The position numbers and the translations under genes were made by a program. Source: Bradyrhizobium huanghuaihaiense (GTDB lineage: Bacteria; Pseudomonadota; Alphaproteobacteria; Rhizobiales; Xanthobacteraceae). Taken from it: 64,000 nt of DNA. The stretch lies in contig NZ_VLLA01000005.1 of assembly GCF_007830635.1 (NCBI RefSeq), positions 186,001-250,000 of the forward strand. The letters run 5' to 3'. Below the pieces are notes generated by a model. The model was not told the DNA's origin. It searched no databases and was given only the letters and a program-made list of their open reading frames with translations. This document shows, one piece after another, positions 17,757 to 26,474 of the stretch (positions are counted from its first letter, which is position 1; each line of letters starts with the position of its first letter).

Positions 17757-18619
17757 CAGCCTGCTCCCTGCCCGGCCGCGCTGCGCGCATCCTCGATGAA
17801 AGTGCGCAGCTTCTGGTTCAGCGCGACGAAATCCGGCTCGAAGGTCATCGCGACGGTGCGCGGGCGCGCGAACTCGACGCGGCTGTCGTCGAGGATGCGG
17901 CCCGGGCGCGCGCTCATCACGCAGATGCGGCTCGCAAGGAAGCCGGCCTCGCGCAGATCGTGGGTGACCAGCAGCACGGTCGGCTTGTGCGTCATCCAGA
18001 GGTTCTGGAGGATCGCCCACAGCTCCTCCCGGGTGAACTGGTCGAGCGCGCCGAAGGGCTCATCGAGCAGCAGCATGCGCGGCTCATGGATCAGCGCGCG
18101 GCAGAGATTGGCGCGCTGGAGCATGCCGCCTGAGAGCTGCCAGGGATAACGATTGCCGAAACCCTTGAGGCCGACCTGCTCCAGCAGCGCGTTGGCCTTG
18201 TCGCGGAATTCGGTCTTGCGCAGCCTGCGGAAGTTGGAACGGAACGGCTCGACGATCTTCAGCGGCAGCATGATATTCCGCTCGATCGTCATCCACGGCA
18301 GCATGGTCGGGTTCTGGAAGGCCATGCCGACCCGCATCGCCCGCGCCGCGACCTCACGGCCGCCGACGATGACGACGCCACTGGTCGGCTGCACCAGGCC
18401 AGAGACGAGGCGCAAAATGGTCGACTTGCCGCATCCGGACGGGCCGACCAGTGCGACAAACTCGCCGTCGGCGATCCTCAAGCTGGTCTTCGACAGGGCG
18501 GGCACGGCGCGGTCGCCCCGTCCAAACGTCACGGACGCCTCGGACAGCTCGATGGCGGTCGCGGCCGCTCCTTCCGGAACGGACTGGCTGCCAAACTGGG
18601 TCTTGGGTTGCATGCGCAT
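17756..18619 (-). CDS. ABC transporter ATP-binding protein, nitrate/taurine type
   Basis: ATPase of the importer. Walker A GPSGCGKST, Q-loop MAFQNPTMLPWM, signature LSGGMLQRANLCRAL, Walker B MLLLDEPFGALD and switch His in LLVTHDLREA are all intact. I place the start at the ATG at 18619 (287 residues); a second ATG lies two codons later and neither has a clear ribosome site. A TGCATGCA site lies 12 bases upstream, so the leader may be short. First gene of the importer-amidohydrolase operon, divergent from the GntR gene. Confidence 0.88.
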   Translation of the reverse strand: MRMQPKTQFGSQSVPEGAAATAIELSEASVTFGRGDRAVPALSKTSLRIADGEFVALVGPSGCGKSTILRLVSGLVQPTSGVVIVGGREVAARAMRVGMAFQNPTMLPWMTIERNIMLPLKIVEPFRSNFRRLRKTEFRDKANALLEQVGLKGFGNRYPWQLSGGMLQRANLCRALIHEPRMLLLDEPFGALDQFTREELWAILQNLWMTHKPTVLLVTHDLREAGFLASRICVMSARPGRILDDSRVEFARPRTVAMTFEPDFVALNQKLRTFIEDARSAAGQGAG

Positions 18620-18630
18620 CACAGCAAAAG

Positions 18631-18638
18631 TGCATGCA
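18631..18638. promoter_or_regulatory. TGCATGCA site, proximal to the importer operon
   Basis: An 8-base palindrome preceded by CAAAAG, in the intergenic region between the importer operon and the GntR gene. The same core recurs at 18735 and 20025, all next to genes of this cluster, so it is a candidate GntR operator. Confidence 0.55.
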
Positions 18639-18734
18639 AGCTGAATGCCAGCCCTCACGACTCGCAAAATCAACGGGTTGGCGGAATCCCACGCCCAATG
18701 GCCGGATTCGATTTAGGCAATCGTGGCCCCAAAC

Positions 18735-18742
18735 TGCATGCA
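18735..18742. promoter_or_regulatory. TGCATGCA site, proximal to the GntR gene
   Basis: Second copy of the palindrome, preceded by CAAAC and about 40 bases before the GntR start. The position suits autoregulation. Confidence 0.55.
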
Positions 18743-18779
18743 ATTGGAGCGCGGAATTGGCGCGAGCCTGTGCTAAGGA

Positions 18780-19565
18780 ATGGTGTCACCCCTACAGGAT
18801 TCGCCGATGGCGGCGCGTACGAGCAGCAAGACTTCTGAATCGTCGGACAAGGTCAGCGTGATCTGCCGCGCGCTCCGGCGCGCCATCATCGAGCAGGCGC
18901 TCGAGCCCGGCGCCAAGCTGCCGGAGGATGCGCTCGGCGAACGCTTTGGCGTCAGCCGCACCATTGCCCGCCATGCGCTGGGCCAGCTCGCCGCCGAGGG
19001 CCTCGTCGAGCTCCGCCGCAACCGGATCGCGGTGGTGGCGACACCGAGCTGGCAGGAGGCGCGCGATGCCTTCGACATCCGCATCGAGCTCGAGCGGCTT
19101 GTCGTCCGTCAGCTCGCGGGCAAGCTGACCAAGGCGCAGATCGCCGAGCTGAACGCCCATGTCGATGCCGAAGATCGTGCGCGTGGCGGCACGGATGCGG
19201 TCTCGATCCGCCTCGCGACCGAATTCCACATCCTGCTCGCGCACATGACGAACAGCCCAATCCTGGTGCGCTATGTCAGCGAGGTCGCTTATCGCTGCTG
19301 CCTGACGCTGTCGCTCTACAGCCGGCCGCACTCCACCGAATGCGCCATCAACGAGCATCGCGCCATCATCTCGGCGCTCGCCAAGGGCGATGAGGCCAAG
19401 GTGATGGACTTGATGCATCATCACCTGGATTCCGTGGCCAATCGCGCACTGGTTGCCCCAACTCCGCAGCGCGGCCGTGATCTCCTCGATATTTTGGCGC
19501 CCTACGCCGATGAAGTAACGAGCGACCGCGTCGTCAAGCTGCCGAAGGTCGCTAGAAGAGGCTAG
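18780..19565 (+). CDS. GntR-family regulator with FCD ligand domain
   Basis: A 261-residue transcription factor. The winged helix lies near residues 20-85 (LRRAIIEQALEPGAKLPEDALGE, then GVSRTIARHALGQLAAEGLVEL). It is followed by an all-helical FCD domain with the metal-binding pattern of His residues (FHILLAHMTN, HRAIISALAKGD, MDLMHHHLD). FCD regulators sense small organic acids. The gene is divergent from the importer operon and convergent with the SnoaL-like gene, with which it shares a CTAG stop overlap. The ATG at 18780 or the one at 18807 (AGGA upstream) could be used. Probable regulator of the three TGCATGCA promoters. Confidence 0.88.
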   Translation: MVSPLQDSPMAARTSSKTSESSDKVSVICRALRRAIIEQALEPGAKLPEDALGERFGVSRTIARHALGQLAAEGLVELRRNRIAVVATPSWQEARDAFDIRIELERLVVRQLAGKLTKAQIAELNAHVDAEDRARGGTDAVSIRLATEFHILLAHMTNSPILVRYVSEVAYRCCLTLSLYSRPHSTECAINEHRAIISALAKGDEAKVMDLMHHHLDSVANRALVAPTPQRGRDLLDILAPYADEVTSDRVVKLPKVARRG

Positions 19566-19981
19566 GCTTCGATCCCGCGCTGGACGAGGATGCGCTCGGC
19601 ACTGTCGTTCCAGACGTCCATCTTGACGATCTGCCCGCCCCTCACGACGAAGCGATCGACATAGCGGTTGCCCTCGAACGGGGTGCCGTCCATCCACTCG
19701 CCATAGAGCGTGCCGACACTGTAGACGACCGTCTCGTCGGCGCCGGGGCAGACGTCGAACCGGTCCATCTTCTTCTTCACCCAGCGGTAGCGCTTGGCGT
19801 TGAATCCGGTCGGCCCGCGCGGATGGTCGAACGCGCGCCCCCCAGTGAACGTGATCACCGTGCCGGGCTTCATGTAGGCCGCGGCAGCGTCGGGATCGGG
19901 TATCATCGAGGCCGTCAGGTAAGCCTCGACGATCTCGGCGTCAGTCGTCGGGCGTTCGGCTTTGGCGGGCGCGGACATCAT
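19562..19981 (-). CDS. SnoaL/NTF2-like small protein, 139 aa
   Basis: A compact alpha+beta cone fold is suggested by the N-terminal helix (DAEIVEAYLTASMIPDPDAAA), the YMKPGTVITFTGG strand and the C-terminal YVDRFVVRGGQIVKMDVWND, as in SnoaL-type cyclases, dehydratases or non-enzymatic binders. Soluble. GGAGA lies 6 bases before the ATG. It is divergent from the CodA-like amidohydrolase and shares its promoter region with the third TGCATGCA site, so it belongs to the same regulon. Role unknown, perhaps an isomerase or hydrolase step on the imported compound. Confidence 0.7.
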   Translation of the reverse strand: MMSAPAKAERPTTDAEIVEAYLTASMIPDPDAAAAYMKPGTVITFTGGRAFDHPRGPTGFNAKRYRWVKKKMDRFDVCPGADETVVYSVGTLYGEWMDGTPFEGNRYVDRFVVRGGQIVKMDVWNDSAERILVQRGIEA

Positions 19982-20024
19982 GGGTTCTCCGGGGTCCCGG
20001 CATTCTACAATTCAGACCTCAAAG

Positions 20025-20032
20025 TGCATGCA
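20025..20032. promoter_or_regulatory. TGCATGCA site between SnoaL-like and CodA-like genes
   Basis: Third copy of the palindrome, preceded by CAAAG, in the 145-base divergent intergenic region. One site here could control both genes. Confidence 0.55.
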
Positions 20033-20126
20033 CATTTTTTGAACAATCGGACACCTTGATTGCACACAATCTGGAGCTGCCCCCTCCCTCGGCTTCCGCT
20101 AGGCTACCACACCTGAATTCGACGCC

Positions 20127-21368
20127 ATGACCACCGAAGCCGCCTTCGACCTGATCTTCCGCAGCGCGCTGTTGCGCTCATCCGCCGCACCCGTCGACAT
20201 CGGCGTGAAGGACGGACGTATCGCCGCGATCGCGCCCAGGCTCGCCTGCGAGGCCGCCGAGGTCGATGTCGGCGGCCATTTGGCCCTGCCCGGCTTCGTC
20301 GACACCCACATCCATCTCGACAAGGCCTGCCTGCTCGGCCGCTGCGGGCACAACCACGGCAGCGTCTCGGAAGCCATTCGTGCCGTGGCCGGCATGAAGA
20401 AGGATTTTACCGTCGAGGACGTCTACGCCCGCGGCGCTCGCGTGCTGGAGCGGGCAATCGTGCACGGCACGACGCGGATGCGCACACACGTCGAGATCGA
20501 TCCGCGCATTGGCCTCCGCGGCTTCGAGGCGGTGAAGGCGCTCAAGCGTGACCATGCCTGGGCGATCGACCTCGAACTCTGCGTCTTCCCACAGGAAGGC
20601 CTGACCAACGATCCCGGCGCCGAGGAGCTACTGATCCAGGCGCTGCGCGACGGCGGCGAGGTCATCGGCGGCTGTCCCTACATGGACACCGATCCGAACG
20701 CCCATCTCGCGCGCATCTTCGACCTCGCTGAGGAGTTCGACGTCGACGTCGACCTCCATCTCGATTTCGACCTCGACCCCTCCTGGTGGCACCTCGACGA
20801 GGTCTGCCGCCTCACCGAGCGTCGCAGCTACGGCGGACGCGTCGCGATCGGCCATGCCACGAAACTCTCGGCCTTGCCGCCGGAACGGATGAAGGCGGCC
20901 ACCGCCCAACTGGCGAAGGCCGGCGTCGCCGTCACCGTGCTGCCTGCGACCGATCTCTATCTCATGGGACGCCAGGCCACCCACAATGCGCCGCGCGGGC
21001 TGACGCTCGCGCACAAGCTCGCCGGCGACGGCGTGCTGTGCTCGGTCGCGACCAACAACGTGCTCAATCCCTTCACGCCGTTTGGCGACGCCTCGCTGCT
21101 GCGGATGGCGAACTTCTATGCCAACGTCGCGCACGCCTCGGTCAGCGACTTCGACACCTGCCTCGATCTCGTCACGGAGCTTCCGGCGCGGCTGATGAAC
21201 CTCGGTGATTACGGCATCAAGGTCGGCAATCCCGCCGATCTGATCGTGCTCGATACCAGGGACAGCCGATTCGCCATCGCCGAGCTGCCGGACGTCATGA
21301 TGGGCTTCAAAGCCGGCCGGCAAACCTTTGCACGGCAGCGGGCCACACTGTTCCGCCCAGGCCCGTGA
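20127..21368 (+). CDS. Amidohydrolase, cytosine-deaminase (CodA)-like
   Basis: A cytosolic 413-residue metal-dependent hydrolase. The metal-binding motif FVDTHIHLDKA (near residue 60), a long DVDLHLDFDLDP metal strand, the GHATKLSALP motif and a terminal GNPADLIVLD strand place it in the cytosine deaminase branch. CodA-like members deaminate or open pyrimidines and related rings. It faces the SnoaL-like gene across a shared promoter region. The window holds a second amidohydrolase 5 kb away in the same predicted regulon, so two consecutive hydrolytic steps are plausible. Confidence 0.82.
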   Translation: MTTEAAFDLIFRSALLRSSAAPVDIGVKDGRIAAIAPRLACEAAEVDVGGHLALPGFVDTHIHLDKACLLGRCGHNHGSVSEAIRAVAGMKKDFTVEDVYARGARVLERAIVHGTTRMRTHVEIDPRIGLRGFEAVKALKRDHAWAIDLELCVFPQEGLTNDPGAEELLIQALRDGGEVIGGCPYMDTDPNAHLARIFDLAEEFDVDVDLHLDFDLDPSWWHLDEVCRLTERRSYGGRVAIGHATKLSALPPERMKAATAQLAKAGVAVTVLPATDLYLMGRQATHNAPRGLTLAHKLAGDGVLCSVATNNVLNPFTPFGDASLLRMANFYANVAHASVSDFDTCLDLVTELPARLMNLGDYGIKVGNPADLIVLDTRDSRFAIAELPDVMMGFKAGRQTFARQRATLFRPGP

Positions 21369-21563
21369 ACGGCTCCCAACGCATATCTGCATTGCAACGA
21401 GCCGGATTACCGTCCGATGTTACCGCCCACAGTTCCAAAATTCCGAATCCGGTACTCTTCCGGATAGTCGACTCTCTCCGATTCCCGATAGGTGCACGCA
21501 TTGCAAGTCCCGCGGTGCCGGTCTTGGTGAGACCGCACTGATGTCTGCATTCAATCGGGAAGC

Positions 21564-21878
21564 ATGGACGTGTTCAGCGCATTCAGCAGCATCAACTCTC
21601 ATTCCGTTCGGTCCGGGACGCCCGCCGAGACCGCCGTCAAACGGCTGAACGGCATCGGCAAAGTCCTGTCAGGCCTCGATATCGCGGCGGTCCGCTCCGA
21701 GGACGAGATGGCCCGCATGCTGTGGACGCTCGAGACCGCCGACAAGTGCATTCGCATGATCCTCGCCGAGTTTCGCACTGAGCGCACGACCGAAGTCGTC
21801 CGGAGGGCCAAGAACCTGATCGAGTCGATCGACCGCGCACGCGATGAGCTCACGGGCTGTTGCGCAGCGAAATCCTGA
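21564..21878 (+). CDS. Hypothetical protein, 104 aa
   Basis: Not recognised. Helical, soluble, with a Ser-rich N terminus and a helix-rich middle (MARMLWTLETADKCIRMILA) and basic C-terminal part ending in a CC pair. A weak GGGAAG site precedes the ATG. Codon use looks coding but the frame is short and the opposite strand is also open, so confidence is limited. The 195 bases upstream hold no clear feature. It is convergent with the dehydrogenase gene. Confidence 0.5.
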   Translation: MDVFSAFSSINSHSVRSGTPAETAVKRLNGIGKVLSGLDIAAVRSEDEMARMLWTLETADKCIRMILAEFRTERTTEVVRRAKNLIESIDRARDELTGCCAAKS

Positions 21879-21890
21879 ACCGGAGCCGCC

Positions 21891-22814
21891 CTATTTCGCG
21901 CGATTGATCTTCGCCAGGATCCGATCCGCTTCGGTACGCCAGTCGGCGCTGCGAGCGAACTCCTTTGTTCCTTTCGTGCCGAACAGGCCTTCGTCGGCGA
22001 GATCGGCCACCCAGGCCTGACGCTCGGCCGTGCCCTGCGCCGACCACGGCGTCAGCCCCACCTCGCGTACGGTCTCGGCAACCTCGCGCACCTCCTCGGC
22101 CCGGCGGCGGCCGTGCTCGATCACGCGCTGGAAGAAATAGGCGCCCTGCTTCTCCCAATCGATGGCGGGGAATGTCTCGGTGAGTGACGCCAGTACGGCA
22201 TCCTCGACGCCATAGGCGCGGGCGGTCGTAAAACTCTCGATGACCATGGCCTCGAGGCCCTTGATCATGATGCTGCGGCACATCTTCACCGCCGAGGACA
22301 CACCTAGTTTGTCGCTGGCAACCTTGGCCGCAAAGCCGATCGCGTTCAGCAGCGGCTCCAGCTCCCTCGCGCCGGGCCCGCCGAGCAGCAGCGGCACCTT
22401 GATGCGATACGGCGGCACCGAGGTCATCACCGCTCCCTCGACATAGCGCCCGGCCGCGCCGTCGATCAGTGCCGCGGCGCGCTCCTTGGCGCCGGGAGAG
22501 GCCGAGTTGAAATCGAGGAACCAGGTGCCCTGGTTGAGCGCGGCCGCGCAGGCCTTTGCCACCGGCACGGCCTGGCTCGCTGTGACGGCGGAGATGATGA
22601 AGTCGGATTTCGCGGTCAGCTCGGCATGGGACGCTGCGAGCGTCACGCCGAATTTCGCCGCATGCTCCCTTAGCGGCGCGCCCTGCTCGCCGCCGAGCTT
22701 GATGTCATAGGCTGAGACCTTGATGTCCTGCTGGCGCAGATCCTCGGCCAGAATCCTGCCGACCTCGCCATAGCCGACCAGCCCGATCTGCCAGCGCCTG
22801 GGATCACCCGCCAT
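21891..22814 (-). CDS. NAD(P)-dependent dehydrogenase, 6PGDH-like with DUF1932 C terminus
   Basis: A 307-residue oxidoreductase with an N-terminal Rossmann fold (IGLVGYGEVGRIL), the HIBADH/6PGDH loop WFLDFNSASPGAKERAA and the catalytic-type Lys in SSAVKMCRS, then an all-helical C-terminal domain. The ATG at 22814 shares its first base with the upstream gene's stop (TGATG), so translation is coupled. As last gene of the TetR-led operon it may oxidise a hydroxy acid or semialdehyde of the pathway. A 4-carboxy-2-hydroxymuconate semialdehyde dehydrogenase role would fit the LigI-like enzyme, but LigC belongs to a different family, so this is speculation. Confidence 0.75.
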   Translation of the reverse strand: MAGDPRRWQIGLVGYGEVGRILAEDLRQQDIKVSAYDIKLGGEQGAPLREHAAKFGVTLAASHAELTAKSDFIISAVTASQAVPVAKACAAALNQGTWFLDFNSASPGAKERAAALIDGAAGRYVEGAVMTSVPPYRIKVPLLLGGPGARELEPLLNAIGFAAKVASDKLGVSSAVKMCRSIMIKGLEAMVIESFTTARAYGVEDAVLASLTETFPAIDWEKQGAYFFQRVIEHGRRRAEEVREVAETVREVGLTPWSAQGTAERQAWVADLADEGLFGTKGTKEFARSADWRTEADRILAKINRAK

Positions 22815-23683
22815 CAATTCAGTCCTCGTGTCGTCGCGTCGAACAACTCCTCGACCGCATAGCGGCGCGGGATCAGCGCCTGCTGGAATGCGTAGTCGAT
22901 GATCAGCTCGAGCGGTTTCCTGTTGGCCTCGATCCCGAACGGAACGAGGTCGGGCGTTGCCACAGGTCCCGCCTGCTCCTTGTTCCGCTTGAGCAGATCA
23001 TAGACGCCCGCGACCACGTCAGGGCGGGATTTTGCGAGCTGCTCCGTCACGACCACGAGATGGTTGACCGGCACCACGCCGCGACGGGCGTACCACTTGG
23101 CGGCCTCCGCGGCCGGATCGGGGAAGAGCGGCTTCAGTTTCGGATCGTTCGAGGTCTCGCCAAGGACGGCATCGAGCTCGCCGTCGAGCAGCATCTGCAA
23201 CACCTTCTTGTCCTTCGGCGCGCGCTCGGTGGTGTCGACATATTCGGCGACATGCGGATCCTCGAACGTGACCCATTTGATCTTGTCGAGATCGACGCCG
23301 TAGTCGTTGGCGAGGATGCCCCTGATCCAGGCCCCCGTCGTGGTCGTGAAGGAGCGGATGCCGACGCGCTTGCCTTCGAGATCGGACGGCCCCAGCGTTC
23401 CCTGGCCGGGATTGTACAGCGCATAGGAATGCTGGAAGCGGCCCATCATGGTCGCGGGCAGCAGCACCAGCGGCTTGCTGTGGGCTTTCGCCATCAGGTA
23501 GGTGACGATCGCCATCTCGCAGACGTCAAACGCCTGCTCGTGCACCATCGGCTTGAATGCCGTGTTGGTCGGCGTGTACTCGATGAAGTCGAGATCGAAG
23601 AGGTCGGAGCGGAGCGCGCCGCTCTTCACCGCCTGCACATGGGCGTGACTGCCGAGCACGGCTTTCAGCTTGAGACGATCCAT
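22814..23683 (-). CDS. 4,5-dihydroxyphthalate decarboxylase-like protein
   Basis: A 289-residue protein with a periplasmic-binding-protein fold but no signal peptide, as in the Pht5 decarboxylase family. Supporting patterns are FDVCEMAIVTYLMAKAHSKP, GKRVGIRSFTTTTGAWIRG and the C-terminal DLVPFGIEANRKPLELIIDYA. Pht5 turns 4,5-dihydroxyphthalate into protocatechuate. It is located directly after the GalC-like aldolase gene (27-base gap) and overlaps the dehydrogenase gene. Together this suggests an aromatic dicarboxylate feeding the protocatechuate 4,5-cleavage route. Family members with other substrates exist. Confidence 0.68.
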   Translation of the reverse strand: MDRLKLKAVLGSHAHVQAVKSGALRSDLFDLDFIEYTPTNTAFKPMVHEQAFDVCEMAIVTYLMAKAHSKPLVLLPATMMGRFQHSYALYNPGQGTLGPSDLEGKRVGIRSFTTTTGAWIRGILANDYGVDLDKIKWVTFEDPHVAEYVDTTERAPKDKKVLQMLLDGELDAVLGETSNDPKLKPLFPDPAAEAAKWYARRGVVPVNHLVVVTEQLAKSRPDVVAGVYDLLKRNKEQAGPVATPDLVPFGIEANRKPLELIIDYAFQQALIPRRYAVEELFDATTRGLN

Positions 23684-23710
23684 GCGCCCGCTCCGCTTCC
23701 CTTGTTCCGC

Positions 23711-24394
23711 TCAGACGTCCTCGGGATTGTCGACATAGACGAGACCGGCCTTCGCCAAGGCCTCGCGCATGCTGTACATGTCGAGGCCCAATTCGCCCGA
23801 CGCCAGCCGCTTGCGCTTGCCGCCTTCGTCGGCGTTGCGCTTCTTGGCCTTCTCGGCCACCTCGGCAGCATAACGCTTCGGCACCACGACGACGCCGTCG
23901 TCATCGGCAACGATGATATCGCCGGGATCGACGTTGACGCCGGCACAGACCACGGGAACGTTGACCGAGCCGAGCGTGGCCTTCACGGTGCCCTTGGCCG
24001 AGACCGCGCGCGACCACACCGGAAAGTTCATCTCGTGCAGCGCTTTGACGTCGCGGCAGCCGGCATCGATGATCAGCCCCTGCACACCGCGCGCTTGGAG
24101 CGAGGTGGCGAGCAGCTCGCCGAACATGCCGTCGGTATTGTCGGTGGTGCAGCCGACGACGAGGATGTCGCCTTTTTTGCACTGCTCGACCGCAACATGG
24201 ATCATCCAGTTGTCGCCGGGCTGCGCCAGCACGGTGACCGCGGGACCGGCGATCGAGGCCCCCGCCCAGACGGGACGCAAGTAAGGCTTCATCAGGCCAA
24301 GGCGGCCATAGGCCTCGTGCACGGTGGAGACGCCGTACTCGGCCATGCCGGCAGGATCGGCTCGCTCAATGTTGCGAACGACGACGGGCTTCAT
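23711..24394 (-). CDS. 4-carboxy-4-hydroxy-2-oxoadipate aldolase (LigK/GalC-like, RraA fold)
   Basis: Splits 4-carboxy-4-hydroxy-2-oxoadipate into pyruvate and oxaloacetate, the last step of protocatechuate 4,5-cleavage. The 227-residue protein has the RraA fold and metal-site region: [46 protein letters not shown] and [15 protein letters not shown]. RraA itself is shorter (about 160), so the length supports the aldolase. The ATG overlaps the stop of the GalB-like gene (ATGA). In the TetR-led operon. Confidence 0.87.
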   Translation of the reverse strand: MKPVVVRNIERADPAGMAEYGVSTVHEAYGRLGLMKPYLRPVWAGASIAGPAVTVLAQPGDNWMIHVAVEQCKKGDILVVGCTTDNTDGMFGELLATSLQARGVQGLIIDAGCRDVKALHEMNFPVWSRAVSAKGTVKATLGSVNVPVVCAGVNVDPGDIIVADDDGVVVVPKRYAAEVAEKAKKRNADEGGKRKRLASGELGLDMYSMREALAKAGLVYVDNPEDV

Positions 24395-25104
24395 GCCAAT
24401 TCCTCCGCAACCGTCGGGAACAGGCGCTGATAGGCCTCGCCATAGGTCATGGGAATGCCGGTGTTGCGGCTGCCCTGGATGCCGCGGTTGAGCGCGACGC
24501 GCTCGTAATAGCCCCACAGGTGCTTCTGTGCGGCCAGGATCTGGAACGCCTCGTACTTCTCCTTCCAGACCTCGTCGATCTTGAGCAGCAGGTCCGGCTT
24601 GTAGTTGCACTGCTCGGGCTGATGCGGCTCGAACAGGAACACGGGCGGAGCCGAATATTTGTACTGCGCGCCGGGCTTATGGCCCATCGCCTGCGCGACC
24701 ACGCGGGTCTCCTGGGCGAAATGCGCCGCGTTGGGATGGTCGAAATTGTAGGGGTCTTCCAGTGCGTGCGTCAGCACGAAGCTCGGATTGAGCTCGCGAT
24801 AGATGTCGACCATGCGGTCGAAATGCGCCTCGGTGAGTTTGAGCGGATAATCGCCGCAGTCGAAGAACTCGATCTCGGCACCTAACAGTTTTGCCGCCCG
24901 CTCCGCCTCGTCCTTGCGGCCGGCCTTGACCGATTCCAGCGTCGCGCCCTTTTCCTTCCAGGCAAACTGGCTCTCGCCGCGCTCGCCGAAGGACATGCAC
25001 ACGATCTTCATGCGATAGCCCTTCTTCGCATGCAGCGCGATGGCGCCGCCGGCGCGCCAGACGAAATCGCCGGGATGGGCGGTGACGACGAGACCTGTTT
25101 TCAT
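24391..25104 (-). CDS. 4-oxalomesaconate hydratase (GalB-like, PIG-L/LmbE family)
   Basis: Predicted to hydrate 4-oxalomesaconate to 4-carboxy-4-hydroxy-2-oxoadipate. The 237-residue LmbE-fold protein has the zinc motif [15 protein letters not shown] (HPxD form), SFGERGES, and a third ligand region [15 protein letters not shown]. In gallate catabolism GalB of Pseudomonas putida is of this family and sits next to GalC, as here, which is why I prefer this over a deacetylase. Stop and start overlap the aldolase gene. 68 bases separate it from the transporter upstream. Confidence 0.8.
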   Translation of the reverse strand: MKTGLVVTAHPGDFVWRAGGAIALHAKKGYRMKIVCMSFGERGESQFAWKEKGATLESVKAGRKDEAERAAKLLGAEIEFFDCGDYPLKLTEAHFDRMVDIYRELNPSFVLTHALEDPYNFDHPNAAHFAQETRVVAQAMGHKPGAQYKYSAPPVFLFEPHQPEQCNYKPDLLLKIDEVWKEKYEAFQILAAQKHLWGYYERVALNRGIQGSRNTGIPMTYGEAYQRLFPTVAEELA

Positions 25105-25172
25105 GGGAGAACTCCCCTCTTTCGTTCGTAAGCATCATAGGCCGCCCGCGTCACGCCGGCAGCAGGTTCATT

Positions 25173-26474
25173 TCAAGCGACAGCGACCGCGGAGTCCTCG
25201 CCGTCGAGCACGCGCTGCAGCCGCTCACCGTCGAGCGCGCCTTCCCATTTGGCAATCGCGATGGTCGCGACCGCGTTTCCGATCAGGTTGGTCGGCGTCA
25301 GACCCTGCGACATCAGGCGGTGGATGCCGAGCACCAGCGCGACGCTCGTCACCGGAATGGTGCCGGTCGCCGACAGCGTCGCCGCCAGCACGACGAAGGC
25401 CGCGCCTGCGATTCCCGCCGCGCCCTTGGAGGTCACGAGCAGGATCAGCAGCAATTCGATCTGCTCGGCGAGCCCGAACGGCGTGTTGGTCGCCTGCGCC
25501 AGGAACACCGAGGCCGCGGCGAGGTACAGGCAAGTGCCGTCGAGATTGAAGGAATAGCCGGTCGGGATCACCAGCCCGACCACGCTCTTCTCGCAGCCCG
25601 CCTTCTCCAGCTTGGTCAGCATCCGCGGCAGCACCGTCTCCGACGAGGTCGTGGCGATGCAGATCAGCAACTCTTCCCAGATGTAACGGATCAGCTTGAG
25701 CAGCGAGAAGCCACAGAGCCGCGCGACGGGACCGAGCGCAATGACGATGAAGACCAGGCAGGTCAGATAGAACCCACCGAGCAGCTTGCCGAGCGAGGCC
25801 AGCGAGCCGACGCCGAACTTGCCGACCGTGAACGCAATCGCACCGAACGCGCCGATCGGCGCCGCCCACATCACGAAGCCGACGACGGCGAACACCATCT
25901 TGGCGGCGATGTCGATCAGATGGACCAGCGGCGCGGCCCTCTCGCCGAGTTGCACCAGCGCGAAGCCGCACAACACGGAGATGAAGAGCACCTGGAGGAT
26001 GTTTCCTTCCGCAAAGGCACCGACGAACGTCGCCGGCACGATGTTCATCAGGAACGGCACGAAGCCGATCGCGCCGGTCTGCTTGACATAAGGCTCGATC
26101 GCGCTGGCATTGATGCTGGCGGGATCGATGTTCATGCCGACGCCGGGCCGGAGCAAATTCACCGCGACGAGACCGATGATCAGCGCGATCGTGGTCATGA
26201 TCTCGAAATAGATGATCGCCTTCACCGCGACGCGCCCGACCCGCGCCATGTCGGCCATGTGCGCGATGCCGTGCGCGACGGTGCAGAAGATGATCGGCGC
26301 GATCAGCATCCGGATCGCCTTGATGAAGGCGTCCCCGAGCGGCTGCATCTTGGCGCCCGCCTCGGGGCTCACGATCCCAAGCGCGATGCCGGCCGCCATG
26401 GCGATGAGCACCTGGATCCAGAGCTCCTTCCACCAGGCCCGGCCGCGCGGCTTGTCGATCGCGATTGCCGTCAT
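25173..26474 (-). CDS. DctA-type dicarboxylate/proton or sodium symporter
   Basis: Inner-membrane carrier of the DAACS family, 433 residues, about eight transmembrane helices. The substrate-binding hairpin is shown by TTSSETVLPRML, GYSFNLDGTCLYLA and the C-terminal helix region NLIGNAVATIAIAKWEG. DctA normally carries succinate, malate and fumarate; in this operon it may take up an aromatic or pyrone dicarboxylate. The start at 26474 overlaps the LigI-like stop (ATGA). Confidence 0.88.
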   Translation of the reverse strand: MTAIAIDKPRGRAWWKELWIQVLIAMAAGIALGIVSPEAGAKMQPLGDAFIKAIRMLIAPIIFCTVAHGIAHMADMARVGRVAVKAIIYFEIMTTIALIIGLVAVNLLRPGVGMNIDPASINASAIEPYVKQTGAIGFVPFLMNIVPATFVGAFAEGNILQVLFISVLCGFALVQLGERAAPLVHLIDIAAKMVFAVVGFVMWAAPIGAFGAIAFTVGKFGVGSLASLGKLLGGFYLTCLVFIVIALGPVARLCGFSLLKLIRYIWEELLICIATTSSETVLPRMLTKLEKAGCEKSVVGLVIPTGYSFNLDGTCLYLAAASVFLAQATNTPFGLAEQIELLLILLVTSKGAAGIAGAAFVVLAATLSATGTIPVTSVALVLGIHRLMSQGLTPTNLIGNAVATIAIAKWEGALDGERLQRVLDGEDSAVAVA

